The notes beneath the pieces were generated by a model. That model made no database searches. It was given only the letters and a program-made list of their open reading frames with translations, and was not told the origin of the DNA. From NCBI GenBank assembly GCA_964575255.1, contig CAZNPZ010000010.1, positions 8,400 to 72,399 of the forward strand: a stretch of DNA of 64,000 nucleotides, written 5' to 3'. The first letter of the stretch is position 1. Each line of letters starts with the position of its first letter. The position numbers and the translations under genes were made by a program. The DNA comes from JAEZHK01 sp964575255. GTDB lineage: Bacteria > Bacillota > Clostridia > Christensenellales > Aristaeellaceae. This document shows positions 49,770 to 58,014 of the stretch, in pieces.

Positions 49770-51263
49770 ATGTTCTGCAACAAGTGCGGCAAGACCCTGA
49801 ACCCTGAGGCGAAGACTTGCCCAAGCTGCGGTCAGACGGTCGGCGACAGCCGGTTCGACGGCAGCGGGTACACCTCGTCCCAGATTCGCTTTGTGCCGGA
49901 AGGCGCTGAGCAGCCGGGGTATGCGCCATACACCAAAACGACCTACTCCTCTCAGCCGGACGAGGGCGGAGACGTCTACTCGCGCACCAGCTACCGCCCG
50001 GCGCTGGCGGAAGACGAGGGCGGACAGACCACAGGCCTGGCGGAGGAAGCCTCCGAAGCGCCCGCGGAAGCGCCGGAGACGGCGGGAGAAGCGCCTATGG
50101 ACGATGCCGCGCCGGAAGCCCCGGCCAGGCAGCCCGAAGCGCCGGAACCCGCGCCTGTGTACTACGCCGAGGGTGAGCGGGACGCGCTGGGCATTGAGAT
50201 CAAACCCATGACGCCGATCCGCAAGACCGGCATCAGCCCGGAAGTCCAGCGGTACATCCAGCAGATGAACCAGAAAAAAAACCGCGCGCAGCGCAAGGCG
50301 CAGCCCACGCGTCGGGCCGCGGAGCCTGAGGACGTCGCCGCGCCGGAGGATGAGGCGGACGGCGCGCACGAAACCGAGCCGGATGGCGCTATGGTTTCCG
50401 CAGACAGGCCGAACCTCGTCAAGTGGCTGATCCGCATCGGCGGCGTGGCAGCAGTCGTGGTGCTTCTGGTGCTGGGCGTTCTCTTCATTGCCGACAAGAC
50501 GGCCAACCGTGCCAAGATCCCCGGCGTCACATACACGCTGTACACCGAGGGTCTCGCGCTGATCAAGCAGCACGCCACCGACGAGTACCGCACCGAGATC
50601 ATCAAACTCTATCGCGCCGACCAAACCGGTGCCGCCGCGATGAAGCAGCAGGAGGAGGAAAGCGCCCAGATTTCCGCGCTGCTCCCCGAAAAGCCGCTGG
50701 AAAATGATCCGGGCTTCGTCGACGCGCTGCTCGCAATCCAGAAGTCGATCGAAGCGGCCACCACCAACGACGCCGTCGCCGTGCTGAACCCCGCGCTGAG
50801 CTCACTGTCCGAGGCGTCCGAGGAGAACTGGGCGCTGATCAACAACGCCATCGCCCGGCTTGAGGCGACCAGCGACGCCGCCGAACTAAACGCGATCATC
50901 AAGGGTGTGGATTTGTCCACCATCCCGACACCACAGCCGGAGGCGACGCCGACGCCCTCGCCCTACAAGACCTTGAAAAAGGGCATGAAGAACAACAAGG
51001 CGGTCAAGAACCTGCAGGATCGGCTGTACAAGCTGGGTTGGTTCAACGGTGTCCGGGACGGCGACTTCGGCCCCGCCACGCAGACCGCGGTCAAGAAGTT
51101 CCAGAAAGCCGCCGGCATGGAGCAGGATGGCATCGCGACCGCAGAGGTGCAGGTGCGCATCTACGCCGAAGACGCGCCGCGCGGCGGCAGCAAGGCGGTC
51201 GCGCCCGCCGCGACCGAGGCAGCCGGGGCCGACACCGCTGCGACACCCGAGCCCAACTCGTAA
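49770..51263 (+). CDS. Zinc-ribbon, single-span membrane protein with peptidoglycan-binding domain
   Basis: 497 residues from the ATG at 49770 (GGGAGGG ahead). Residues 1-22 form a zinc ribbon (MFCNKCGKTLNPEAKTCPSC). About 190 acidic, Pro/Ala-rich residues follow. One membrane helix spans about residues 225-247 (IGGVAAVVVLLVLGVLFIA). The outer part has a helical domain of about 140 residues (TDEYRTEIIKLYRAD, LNPALSSLSEASEENWALIN). Near the end is a PG_binding_1 domain: LKKGMKNNKAVKNLQDRLYK, then LGWFNGVRDGDFGPATQTAV. The order puts the zinc ribbon inside and the wall-binding domain outside, so it may link the cytoplasm to the wall. Exact role unknown. Confidence 0.8.
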   Translation: MFCNKCGKTLNPEAKTCPSCGQTVGDSRFDGSGYTSSQIRFVPEGAEQPGYAPYTKTTYSSQPDEGGDVYSRTSYRPALAEDEGGQTTGLAEEASEAPAEAPETAGEAPMDDAAPEAPARQPEAPEPAPVYYAEGERDALGIEIKPMTPIRKTGISPEVQRYIQQMNQKKNRAQRKAQPTRRAAEPEDVAAPEDEADGAHETEPDGAMVSADRPNLVKWLIRIGGVAAVVVLLVLGVLFIADKTANRAKIPGVTYTLYTEGLALIKQHATDEYRTEIIKLYRADQTGAAAMKQQEEESAQISALLPEKPLENDPGFVDALLAIQKSIEAATTNDAVAVLNPALSSLSEASEENWALINNAIARLEATSDAAELNAIIKGVDLSTIPTPQPEATPTPSPYKTLKKGMKNNKAVKNLQDRLYKLGWFNGVRDGDFGPATQTAVKKFQKAAGMEQDGIATAEVQVRIYAEDAPRGGSKAVAPAATEAAGADTAATPEPNS

Positions 51264-51335
51264 TCAGGCTTTGAGCCATCCATTTTTTCGGAACCGGCGA
51301 TAAAACGCAGGTTAGCGCATCACCCTAGGGAGGGG

Positions 51336-51586
51336 GTCGGGAGGGCCGACACCCTCCTGACGTTCAATCAAATCCAGCGACCTGCGCGCTGGATTTGGCT
51401 TTCCCCCAAAGGCCGAGCCTGCCCGGCCGACGGGGAAAGCGTTCCCGAACCGGCTCCCGCACGGAAACGCCCGCAGGCGTTTCAGGGAACCGGCCACGCT
51501 CCAAATGCAAAGAAAAGATGCGAAGCATTTTCTTTGCGCGTGTCGGCTTTGTCGACACGCGGAACCGGCGACAAAACGCCGGTTCC
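51336..51586 (-). repeat. Structured intergenic repeat R1, copy b (inverted)
   Basis: It occupies most of the 406-base gap 51264-51669. Read on the plus strand it holds hairpins at 51336-51361, 51369-51397 (CAAATCCAGC arm), 51398-51440 (GCTTTCCCC), 51450-51493 (CCGGCTCCC with inner GAAACGCC), 51507-51537 (GCAAAGAAAA), 51538-51560 (GCGTGTCG) and 51561-51586 (GGAACCGGCG). Read on the minus strand the order equals that of copies a and c. A partial echo of the last hairpin lies at 51290-51313. No gene is seen in the gap. Confidence 0.85.
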
Positions 51587-51669
51587 GGGTTTCTGCCGAC
51601 GGGATAGATGGTTTGCCGCATAGAATTTCCCATCGCCCGTATTTCGGCGCGGGGGGGAGGAGGATCGCC

Positions 51670-52521
51670 ATGCAGAAGCCCATCGTCGCGCTTATCTACG
51701 ACTTCGACAAGACGCTCTCGCCCAAGGACATGCAGGAGTACGGCTTTTTGCCGGGCCTTCAGATCGACCCGGACGCGTTCTGGGCCGACTGCCGCCGCTT
51801 CGCCGTCCGCAACCTGACCGACGGCGTGCTGGCGTACATGTACATGATGCGCTACGCCGCCGAGCGCGCCGGAAAGCCCCTGACCCGCGCGGCGCTTATG
51901 GCGCTGGGCAGCACGGTCGAGTTCTATCCGGGCGTCGAGAGCTGGTTTTCGCGCGTTAACGCGCTGGGCGAAGCCGTGGGCGTCCAGATCGAGCACTACA
52001 TCATCTCCTCCGGCCTGAAAGAGATCATTGACGGCTCCCGCATCGCGGGGGCGTTCAAGGCGGTGTTCGCCGCCTCCTATGTGTATGATGCGTCGGGCGT
52101 CGCCATCTGGCCCGCGACCGACGTCAACTACACCGCGAAAACCCAGTACCTGTTCCGCATCAACAAGGGCATTCTGGACGTGACGAACGACTACGACCTG
52201 AACGCCCACACGCCGGAATACCTCCGCCGCGTGCCGTTCGCCAACATGATCTACTTTGGCGACGGCCTGACTGACGTGCCCTGCATGAAGATGACCAGGC
52301 TCAAGGGCGGCTGCTCCATCGTGGTGCATGCACCAAACGGCGGCGCGCTGGCGGACGAGATGCTGCTGCAGCGCCGGGCGGACTTCGCGCTGCCCGCCGA
52401 TTACCAGGAGGGCGGCGAGCTGGAGGAGACGGTCGGCCTGATCCTGAAAAAGATCCGCGCCCGGCACGACCTGGACGCCGTCCACAACGCGCAGACCCGC
52501 GCCGCACGCGGGAAACGCTGA
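51670..52521 (+). CDS. HAD-family phosphatase (phosphoserine phosphatase-like)
   Basis: 283 residues from the ATG at 51670, which follows GGGAGGAGG. Longer readings run back through repeat R1b and are rejected. HAD motifs are in order: I, LIYDFDKTLSPKD (nucleophile Asp and DxDxT); II, YIISSGLKEIID; III/IV, YFGDGLTDVPCM. A roughly 100-residue helical cap lies between I and II (FAVRNLTDGVLAYMYMMRYA). This resembles the HAD-IB phosphoserine-phosphatase-like group, but the substrate is unknown. Soluble. Confidence 0.88.
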   Translation: MQKPIVALIYDFDKTLSPKDMQEYGFLPGLQIDPDAFWADCRRFAVRNLTDGVLAYMYMMRYAAERAGKPLTRAALMALGSTVEFYPGVESWFSRVNALGEAVGVQIEHYIISSGLKEIIDGSRIAGAFKAVFAASYVYDASGVAIWPATDVNYTAKTQYLFRINKGILDVTNDYDLNAHTPEYLRRVPFANMIYFGDGLTDVPCMKMTRLKGGCSIVVHAPNGGALADEMLLQRRADFALPADYQEGGELEETVGLILKKIRARHDLDAVHNAQTRAARGKR

Positions 52522-52620
52522 CCAGGCGGCTGGAACCTTTCCGACCGGACGGTCGTCATAGGAAACAGTACATTTTACGCGCGGTCTCCCGCGCGAACCA
52601 TCTCGACTGAAGGGTGACGT

Positions 52621-53422
52621 ATGCCGAAAAAGTATTCCAGAAGCCACGAGCGCGCGGAGAACGCGAAGATTTCGCGCGGCCTGTGGGAATCCCTGTTCGG
52701 CCTGATCTTCAGCTGGCTGCCCGGCGTCGGCCTGATATTGTCGGTGGCCGGTTTCTGCCGCCAGGCGGTGCGGATGACCGAGGCCTACAAGATTCGCAGG
52801 GCGGTAGCGCTGGTGTTTGCCAGCGTCGTGCTGATCACCGCCATCGGCGTTTTCGTGGGTGAGGCGTATCTGTACTCGCGGAACCCCAACATCGTGGGGG
52901 ATACCGGGTTATGGCTTTGGCAGAAGGTGACCGGACAGGAAGCGCTGCCGGGAAGTGACATGGGCGATGTGCCGCCCGCGGAAGGCGACCTCCAGCCGGA
53001 AGAGGGCGACGTGCCCGACGAGTACCATACGGATGACGGCCAGATGGAGGAGGGCGATGTGCCCACCGACGGCCAGATGGAGGAGGGCGNNNNNNNNNNN
53101 NNNNNNNNNNNNNNNNNNNNNNNNNNNNNNNNNNNNNNNNNNNNNNNNNNNNNNNNNNNNNNNNNNNNNNNNNNNNNNNNNNNNNNNNNACGGCCAGATG
53201 GAGGAGGGCGATGTGCCCACCGACGGCCAGATGGAGGAGGGCGATGTGCCCACCGACGGCCAGATGGAGGAGGGCGACGTGACGCCCGCCGAAGGGGACT
53301 TCCAGGACAACATCGATTTTAGCGAGGACAATTCTGACGAAACGACCGGCGGCGCGGCGGCCGATACGACTCTTCCGCCGCTGAGCGATCTTCTGAAATC
53401 CCACGGCGTGGCGGTTGGGTAG
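52621..53422 (+). CDS. Membrane protein with an 11-residue tandem-repeat domain (sequence gap inside)
   Basis: Starts at the ATG at 52621 (GAAGGGTGA ahead). The first 65 residues are basic, with hydrophobic segments LFGLIFSWLPGVGLILSVAG and AVALVFASVVLITAIGVFVG. Then comes an acidic external part. From residue 139, an 11-residue unit DVPTDGQMEEG repeats, at least two copies before and three after the run of Ns. The end reads NIDFSEDNSDETTGG...LLKSHGVAVG. The frames before and after the Ns do not match with exactly 100 Ns; a perfect repeat would need a gap of 12+33n bases, so copy number is unknown. Function unknown; acidic repeats may bind cations or wall polymers. Confidence 0.75.
53035..53275 (+). 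repeat. 33-base tandem repeat, array interrupted by an assembly gap
   Basis: The unit GAT GTG CCC ACC GAC GGC CAG ATG GAG GAG GGC recurs without change on both sides of the Ns. At least five QMEEG blocks are visible. The identity of the copies explains the assembly failure. Confidence 0.9.
53090..53189. other. Assembly gap (100 N)
   Basis: A run of exactly 100 Ns, the usual placeholder for a gap of unknown length, inside a tandem repeat. Confidence 0.98.
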
Positions 53423-53426
53423 AAAA

Positions 53427-53641
53427 GCGTGTCGGCGGTGTCGACACGCGCAATGAAAATCCGCTTCGCATCTTTTCTTTGTATTTGGAACGGAACCGGT
53501 TCCCTGAAATGCTTGTGGCGGGCGGGAACCGGTTTGGGAACGCTTTCCCTGTCGGCCGGGCAAGCTCGGCCTTTGAGGAAAAGCCAAATCCGGCGTGCAC
53601 GCCGCCGGATTTGAGAAAAATCAAGAGGGCTGCGGCCCTCT
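53427..53641 (+). repeat. Structured intergenic repeat R1, copy c
   Basis: It starts four bases after the stop of the repeat-protein gene. Hairpins: 53427-53449 (GCGTGTCG), the GAAAA-TCCGCTTCGCATC-TTTTC hairpin near 53454-53478, the ACCGGTTCCC/GGGAACCGGT stem near 53495-53533, the CTTTCC...GGCCG compound stem near 53542-53583, 53585-53613 (CAAATCCGGC) and 53624-53641 (AGAGGGC). Same order as copies a and b. A terminator-like hairpin follows at 53663-53692. Confidence 0.85.
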
Positions 53642-53662
53642 CGAAACCCTCCCAAAGTGATG

Positions 53663-53692
53663 AGGGCTGTCCCATAAGCGGACAGCCCTTTT
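53663..53692 (+). terminator. Terminator between convergent genes
   Basis: 10-bp perfect stem AGGGCTGTCC/GGACAGCCCT, loop CATAAGC, then TTTTC on the plus strand. Confidence 0.75.
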
Positions 53693-53701
53693 CATATCGG
53701 T

Positions 53702-54421
53702 CTATTGGATTCTTCCGTTGACTACGTTGAAGTTGTACGCTTCGCCCAGCGGGTAATAGGCCTTTTCCTCGACGTGCTTGCCGTTCATCACCTGAATCAG
53801 AAGACCCAGCTTGTACGTGCCGTCGATGTAGGTGTCCACGCCGAACGCGGCGGCGAAATCCGCCTGATCCAGATTGCGTCCGGTCGCGGGGTCGTGCTGG
53901 ATGCCGGTGGAGCCCGACTGGCGGATCACCCGGTAAAACCGATGATCGTCGCCGTTCTTGGTGGAGACCGCGAGGTAGATGACGCTCTGGGCGGCATCGG
54001 TATCTTTGATGTAGCCCCAGCCGCGCACCATCATGACCTTGTTCTGGTCGGCGGCCGAGGGCTGGCAGCTGGTCAGCGCGCACAGACCCAGCTTGTCGGT
54101 TCCGGTCATCAAGACTTTGGTATCGCGGGGCGCGTACAGATCCAGCGGGATGCGCGTGGGCTGAAGTGTCGGGCCGGGCGTCATCGTCGGCTCCACATAC
54201 TCCTCCACGTCGAAGGGCTGAGGCGTGGCGCTTACCTTGAAGCCGCCGTCCGGGATGAACGGGCGCGCCGTCGCGTCCAGCGGCAGGTAGCCGGAATAGT
54301 CAAAGGACAATGCCTGGTAGCCCAGGTACGAAGCGCCGCCAATCAGCGCGATGCAAAGGAGAAATACCAGAACCGAAGTGACTCTGCTTCGGAACTGTGC
54401 GGGGCTCCGCCTTGTGGCCAT
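53702..54421 (-). CDS. Membrane-anchored extracellular protein of unknown function
   Basis: 239 residues from the ATG at 54421 (CAGGAGGATCC ahead; the open frame reaches 54505 but without a ribosome site). A single N-terminal anchor (VTSVLVFLLCIALIGGASYLGY) is followed by a 60-residue Pro/Thr-rich linker. The C-terminal domain is compact (LYAPRDTKVLMTGTDKLGLC, MMVRGWGYIKDTDAAQSVIY, FAAAFGVDTYIDGTYKLGLL, YYPLGEAYNFNVV). The last half looks like a beta-sandwich. No family recognised. Monocistronic, with a strong promoter. Confidence 0.7.
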   Translation of the reverse strand: MATRRSPAQFRSRVTSVLVFLLCIALIGGASYLGYQALSFDYSGYLPLDATARPFIPDGGFKVSATPQPFDVEEYVEPTMTPGPTLQPTRIPLDLYAPRDTKVLMTGTDKLGLCALTSCQPSAADQNKVMMVRGWGYIKDTDAAQSVIYLAVSTKNGDDHRFYRVIRQSGSTGIQHDPATGRNLDQADFAAAFGVDTYIDGTYKLGLLIQVMNGKHVEEKAYYPLGEAYNFNVVNGRIQ

Positions 54422-54507
54422 AGGATCCTCCTGACGCGCGCGTTGATGCCATATCAAGCGCCACTCGCCCTCGCGGGCGGGACGGCGCGTCCATGTTTCG
54501 CTCAATC

Positions 54508-54536
54508 ATCATACACGCTTTTGCCGCGATTGTCAA
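54508..54536 (-). promoter_or_regulatory. Promoter of the 53702-54421 gene
   Basis: Minus strand perfect TTGACA (54536-54531), 17 bases, TATGAT (54513-54508). Confidence 0.8.
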
Positions 54537-54604
54537 TTTACATGACTTGGCGAGGGGGCTGGCCCGCTGCCGCATCCGCGACTGGCCCGCCGACGGGGCC
54601 GCGC

Positions 54605-54633
54605 TTGACAATAAAGCCGGGAGCGTGTACACT
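54605..54633 (+). promoter_or_regulatory. Promoter of the NYN-LOTUS gene
   Basis: Perfect TTGACA (54605-54610), 17 bases, TACACT (54628-54633), 33 bases before the GTG start. Confidence 0.65.
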
Positions 54634-54666
54634 GAAAATCAGCCAGATCAAGAGGGGATTGAGTTC

Positions 54667-55653
54667 GTGGGAACCAGCAATTACGCGGTCTTCGTAGACC
54701 TTGAAAACGCCGGGGCCAAGGAATCGATGCTGATGAGCATCATCGAAAAGGTCAAGATCCGGGGTGACATCCTGCTGGGCAAGGTGTACGGCTATACCGA
54801 CCGCTACACCGAGCTGAAGGAATGTCTTTTGTCAAACACCTTCTACGTGGTGCCCTCGATCCGGTACGGCAAGAATCAGAAGAACAATCTGGACATCCAG
54901 CTGGTCATCGACGCGCTGGAGGTTGCTTACGTAAACCCGCTGATCGACAGCTTCTGCATCGTTTCCGGCGACAGCGATTACACGCCGCTGGTGGGGAAGC
55001 TCAAGTCGATGGGCAAGAAGGTGCTGGGCATCTCCCGAAGCGAGGTGGCCTCCGGCATCTTCATCAAAGCGTGCAGCGAGTTCATCTTCCTGGAGTCGGT
55101 GGCCGTCACCACAAAGCCGCCGGCCAAGCCTTCCACCAAGGGCGAGAAGGAAGAGGAATCGCCCGACCTCAATGATCTCATCGTACAGATCGAGACGATT
55201 CTGGCCGATCAGGACGAGGACATGATGTACGCCAGCGAGCTCAAGGACACGCTGACCCGGCTTCGCCCCGACTTCGACGAGCGCACCTACGGCTGCGCCA
55301 CGTTCGGAAAGCTGATGGCGATGGTCGCCGCCCGCAGCGCGCGCATCAAGGCGTGGACGGAGGAGTCCTCGCTGAAGATCGGCCTCAACGGAAACGACGC
55401 GCCCACGCCGCAGCTGAACAAAGAGAACTGGTTGCCCGCGTTCCGCGAGTACCTGCGGCAGTACAAAGCGGACGGTTTCGAGCGCATCAATCCGTCCATC
55501 CTCAAGGCCGCGATCCAGGCGGACTACCCGGATTTCGACGAGAAGGCCATCGGCTTCAAGCGCTTCAGCGACGTGATGAAGCGGCTGGAGAAGGAGAAAC
55601 TCCTGACCGTCGAGATGGACGGCGCGCACACGATGCTGCTGAAGATCACCTGA
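54667..55653 (+). CDS. NYN-domain (LabA/DUF88-type) protein with two C-terminal OST-HTH/LOTUS domains
   Basis: 328 residues from a GTG at 54667 (AGAGGGG ten bases ahead). Residues 1-150 form a NYN/PIN-like ribonuclease domain with the acidic residues in YAVFVDLENAG, NLDIQLVIDALEVAY and CIVSGDSDYTPLVGKLKSMG. After a charged linker, two similar winged-helix units follow: LIVQIETILADQDEDMMYAS...FGKLMAMVAARSARI, and LPAFREYLRQYKADGFERIN...GFKRFSDVMKRLEKEKLLTV. These match the OST-HTH/LOTUS pattern. In eukaryotes LOTUS domains bind RNA (MARF1 pairs NYN with LOTUS). The bacterial relatives are presumed RNA-targeting nucleases; the target is unknown. Confidence 0.85.
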   Translation: MGTSNYAVFVDLENAGAKESMLMSIIEKVKIRGDILLGKVYGYTDRYTELKECLLSNTFYVVPSIRYGKNQKNNLDIQLVIDALEVAYVNPLIDSFCIVSGDSDYTPLVGKLKSMGKKVLGISRSEVASGIFIKACSEFIFLESVAVTTKPPAKPSTKGEKEEESPDLNDLIVQIETILADQDEDMMYASELKDTLTRLRPDFDERTYGCATFGKLMAMVAARSARIKAWTEESSLKIGLNGNDAPTPQLNKENWLPAFREYLRQYKADGFERINPSILKAAIQADYPDFDEKAIGFKRFSDVMKRLEKEKLLTVEMDGAHTMLLKIT

Positions 55654-55663
55654 TTACTGATTC

Positions 55664-55692
55664 AAGGCTGGAGGCATTACGCCCCCGGCCTT
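55664..55692 (+). terminator. Terminator after the NYN-LOTUS gene
   Basis: AAGGC...GGC and GCC...GCCTT imperfect stem followed by TTATTG. It overlaps the stop of the convergent gene. Confidence 0.55.
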
Positions 55693-56618
55693 TATTGTAC
55701 GGCTTTCTTCAACGCGTCGGCGATCGCCCGCGCGTTTTTGTCCATTGTATCAATATAGTCGTCCAGTCCGCCCGGCAAATGGGTGGACAGCGTGTCGATC
55801 AGCGCCAGATGATAGCCCGCGTTCGTCAGCGCGTCGCGGAGCGACTGAGGCGACTGGCTTTCGATCAGTACGACCCTGACGTTCGCGGCCTTTAAAGATT
55901 CCAGCGCCGCCTTCAGTTCGTTATCGGACAGTTCGCTGCCCGGCTCCCGTTTGATCACCGCGCCGACCGCGAGACCCAGCTCGTCCGTCAGGTAGAATAG
56001 CCCCTCGTGCGCGACCGCGACGCCCATTTCCGGCGCGGCGATCAGCGCTTCCTCCATGCGGGCCTCAAGCGCCTCCAGCTTCCCGTCGAAATCCTCTTCG
56101 TTTTCTTCATACCTGGATTCGTAGTCAGGGTCGAGCTGGATCATGCCCGCGGCGATGACTGAGATCATCTCCCGCGCCTGCGCGACCGACAGGTACGCCC
56201 ACGGGTTTTCATCCTCGAAGTGGTCGGGCTCGTCGCCCTCCGGCGCAGTCGAGCCGTTGTTCAGAAGCGTCAAACCGTCCATCGCGCTGACGATGGCGAC
56301 ATTCCCATTGGGCGTCCAGTTCTCAAAGGATTCAAAGCCCCGCCCCGCGAGGATCACCGCGTCGGCAGTCGCTAGCATCGCCTCGTCCCAGTCGCTGAGT
56401 TCATACGAACGCAGGCAGCCGTCCTGCGGCTGCACCAGGCACTTCAGCGTGATGCCCGGAACGCCCGAGACAATCGGACTGGCCAGCGCGTAAACCGGCG
56501 CAAACGAAGCGTATAAAGTTCTTTCCGGGTTTTCCTCGTCGGGCACGATCTTTCCGCAGCCCGCAAGCGAAATAGAAAGTGCCGCCGCGACCAAAACCAA
56601 CAAAAACTTCTTCCGCAT
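55692..56618 (-). CDS. ZnuA/AdcA-like substrate-binding lipoprotein with atypical metal ligands
   Basis: 308 residues from the ATG at 56618 (AAGGAG ahead). Signal peptide RKKFLLVLVAAALSISLAGC has a proper lipobox. The two-lobe cluster A-I layout is visible: LYASFAPVYALASPIVSGVP, WDEAMLATADAVILAGRGFESF, the long helix region, GVAVAHEGLFYLTDELGLAV and RVVLIESQSPQSL. Two usual metal histidines appear to be missing. The first His site (normally ..HxYEP..) reads CLRSYELSD, and the DPHxW site reads ENPWAYL. His in AHEGLF and an Asp/His-rich loop (PEGDEPDHFEDE) remain. No znuB/znuC neighbour. Confidence 0.8.
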   Translation of the reverse strand: MRKKFLLVLVAAALSISLAGCGKIVPDEENPERTLYASFAPVYALASPIVSGVPGITLKCLVQPQDGCLRSYELSDWDEAMLATADAVILAGRGFESFENWTPNGNVAIVSAMDGLTLLNNGSTAPEGDEPDHFEDENPWAYLSVAQAREMISVIAAGMIQLDPDYESRYEENEEDFDGKLEALEARMEEALIAAPEMGVAVAHEGLFYLTDELGLAVGAVIKREPGSELSDNELKAALESLKAANVRVVLIESQSPQSLRDALTNAGYHLALIDTLSTHLPGGLDDYIDTMDKNARAIADALKKAVQ

Positions 56619-56753
56619 GGTTTTCTCCTTGGTAGCGCTAGGCATCCAACCAAAACGCGTTATTGTTCAGACCTCTATTTGACTTCAATCGTTCCCTGGG
56701 ACTGTAATACTGCATTCACTGACACTGGTCTAACTACGTCGTTCCTTCAACTC

Positions 56754-56953
56754 GTTCCCGGCGACATGCGCGCCGGGAACCAAGTTTCCTCCACCAGTGC
56801 GAACACTGGCGGAGGAAACATCTCCTTCAGTCAGCGGGCCGCCCGGAAATCCGTGAGGATTTCAGACCCGTGCAGTTCTCCAAACGCAGATGAAAGACGC
56901 GCCGCGGATTTCATCTGCCGCGCTGAAGTTCCCGAAAGGGCGTTTCAGCGCGG
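56754..56953 (+). repeat. Structured intergenic repeat R2, copy b
   Basis: It fills most of the 338-base gap 56619-56956. Hairpins: 56754-56780 (GTTCCCGGCG), 56784-56819 (GTTTCCTCCACCAGT arm), the core AGTCAGCGGGCCGCCC with its GAAATCC/GGATTTC stem (about 56828-56876), 56886-56918 (GCAGATGAAA arm, GACGCGCCGCGG centre) and 56919-56953 (CGCGCTGAA arm). The last hairpin is three bases from the stop codon of the minus-strand SpoIID-like gene. Nothing else is seen in the gap. Confidence 0.82.
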
Positions 56954-56956
56954 CGT

Positions 56957-57943
56957 TTATTGCCACAATGTGACCAGCTCCACGTTGCGGAAGTAATGCA
57001 TCACGATGTCCTGCGCCTTCGCGCCCTGCTCGGCCATGCCGTAAGCGCCCCACTGGGACATGCCCACGCCGTGCCCGAACCCTTTGCCTGTGAAAGTCAC
57101 CTTGCCGCCGTCCACCGACACCTCGCTGACCAGCGTCGACTTCAGCTTCTCAGGGTTCAGCGCGATACGAAGCGCCGGGCCGGGCACGTCGTTTCCGTTG
57201 ATCTTGAAGGTCACCGCGCGGCCGGACTCGCCCTTCTCGCCGATCTCCATCGTTTTCACCGCGCCAGTCTTGACGCCCGCCTTCTCGGCGGCCGCGCCGA
57301 CTTCCTCTGCGGTGAAACTGACCGTCCAGTTCTTCACGGCGTCGGGCGCGCGGTCAGAATCGGGCGACTGAACCGATTCCGTGTAACCCGGCTCCTTGCC
57401 TTTGAAGTCCAGCGCCTTGGTCGCGAGCTCTGTCTGCCCGCCTGCGTGGGCGTGGAACCAGGCGTAGGGGAGTTCGCCGTTAAAGCTGAGTACCTGGCCG
57501 CGGGTCTCGTCCACTGCCTTGATGATGCGGTCGTTGATGCTGGGCTCGTCGTAGGCCTGTGCCTCGGTGATGTCGGTCGAGATGTCCGCGCCCTTGTATT
57601 TCGAGTCCTTATCGTTGATGAACTTCAAAACGAACGTCCGGGCCAGGATCGCCTGCGCCTTGAGCGCCTCCATCGGCCAGTCGTTACGCATCTCGCCCGC
57701 GAGTACGCCCTGCACGTAGCTCTCAATGTCCATGGACTGGACGGTCTTCGTGTCCACGTTGTACACGTCCAGCTGCGGTACGCCGTTCTCAACCTTCAGC
57801 TTGGACGGGATCGGCGGCTTCGCGCCGGTTGCCGTGGCTTCGGCCGTCGGTTCCGGGTTGCCCGCGGAGCGCATACAGCCGGTCAGCGTTGTGATCAGCA
57901 TCATGAAAACCATAACCAACGCGGCGAGTTTTCTCCATTTCAT
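56957..57943 (-). CDS. SpoIID/LytB-domain lipoprotein
   Basis: 328 residues from the ATG at 57943 (GGGAGGAA eight bases ahead; an ATG two codons earlier is too close). N-terminal KLAALVMVFMMLITTLTGC is a lipoprotein signal. The SpoIID domain covers about residues 70-320: MDIESYVQGVLAGEM, WPMEALKAQAILARTFVL (catalytic Glu region), YAWFHAHAGGQTELATKAL, YTESVQSPDSD and the C-terminal GFGHGVGMSQWGAYGMAEQG. SpoIID is a lytic transglycosylase that trims peptidoglycan during spore engulfment. Related LytB-domain proteins occur in non-sporulating species, so this does not by itself prove sporulation. It is downstream of radA on the same strand. Confidence 0.9.
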   Translation of the reverse strand: MKWRKLAALVMVFMMLITTLTGCMRSAGNPEPTAEATATGAKPPIPSKLKVENGVPQLDVYNVDTKTVQSMDIESYVQGVLAGEMRNDWPMEALKAQAILARTFVLKFINDKDSKYKGADISTDITEAQAYDEPSINDRIIKAVDETRGQVLSFNGELPYAWFHAHAGGQTELATKALDFKGKEPGYTESVQSPDSDRAPDAVKNWTVSFTAEEVGAAAEKAGVKTGAVKTMEIGEKGESGRAVTFKINGNDVPGPALRIALNPEKLKSTLVSEVSVDGGKVTFTGKGFGHGVGMSQWGAYGMAEQGAKAQDIVMHYFRNVELVTLWQ

Positions 57944-58014
57944 AACCATTCCTCCCATTCGCGCCCTAGTGTGCGCGGCGTCGAATGCGGGTATGAAAGG
58001 AGTTTTTTGGAAGA

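Noticed and set aside
53035..53275. Regular 33-base repeats considered as a CRISPR array
   Set aside because: There are no unique spacers; units are directly adjacent, in frame, and encode an acidic peptide repeat.
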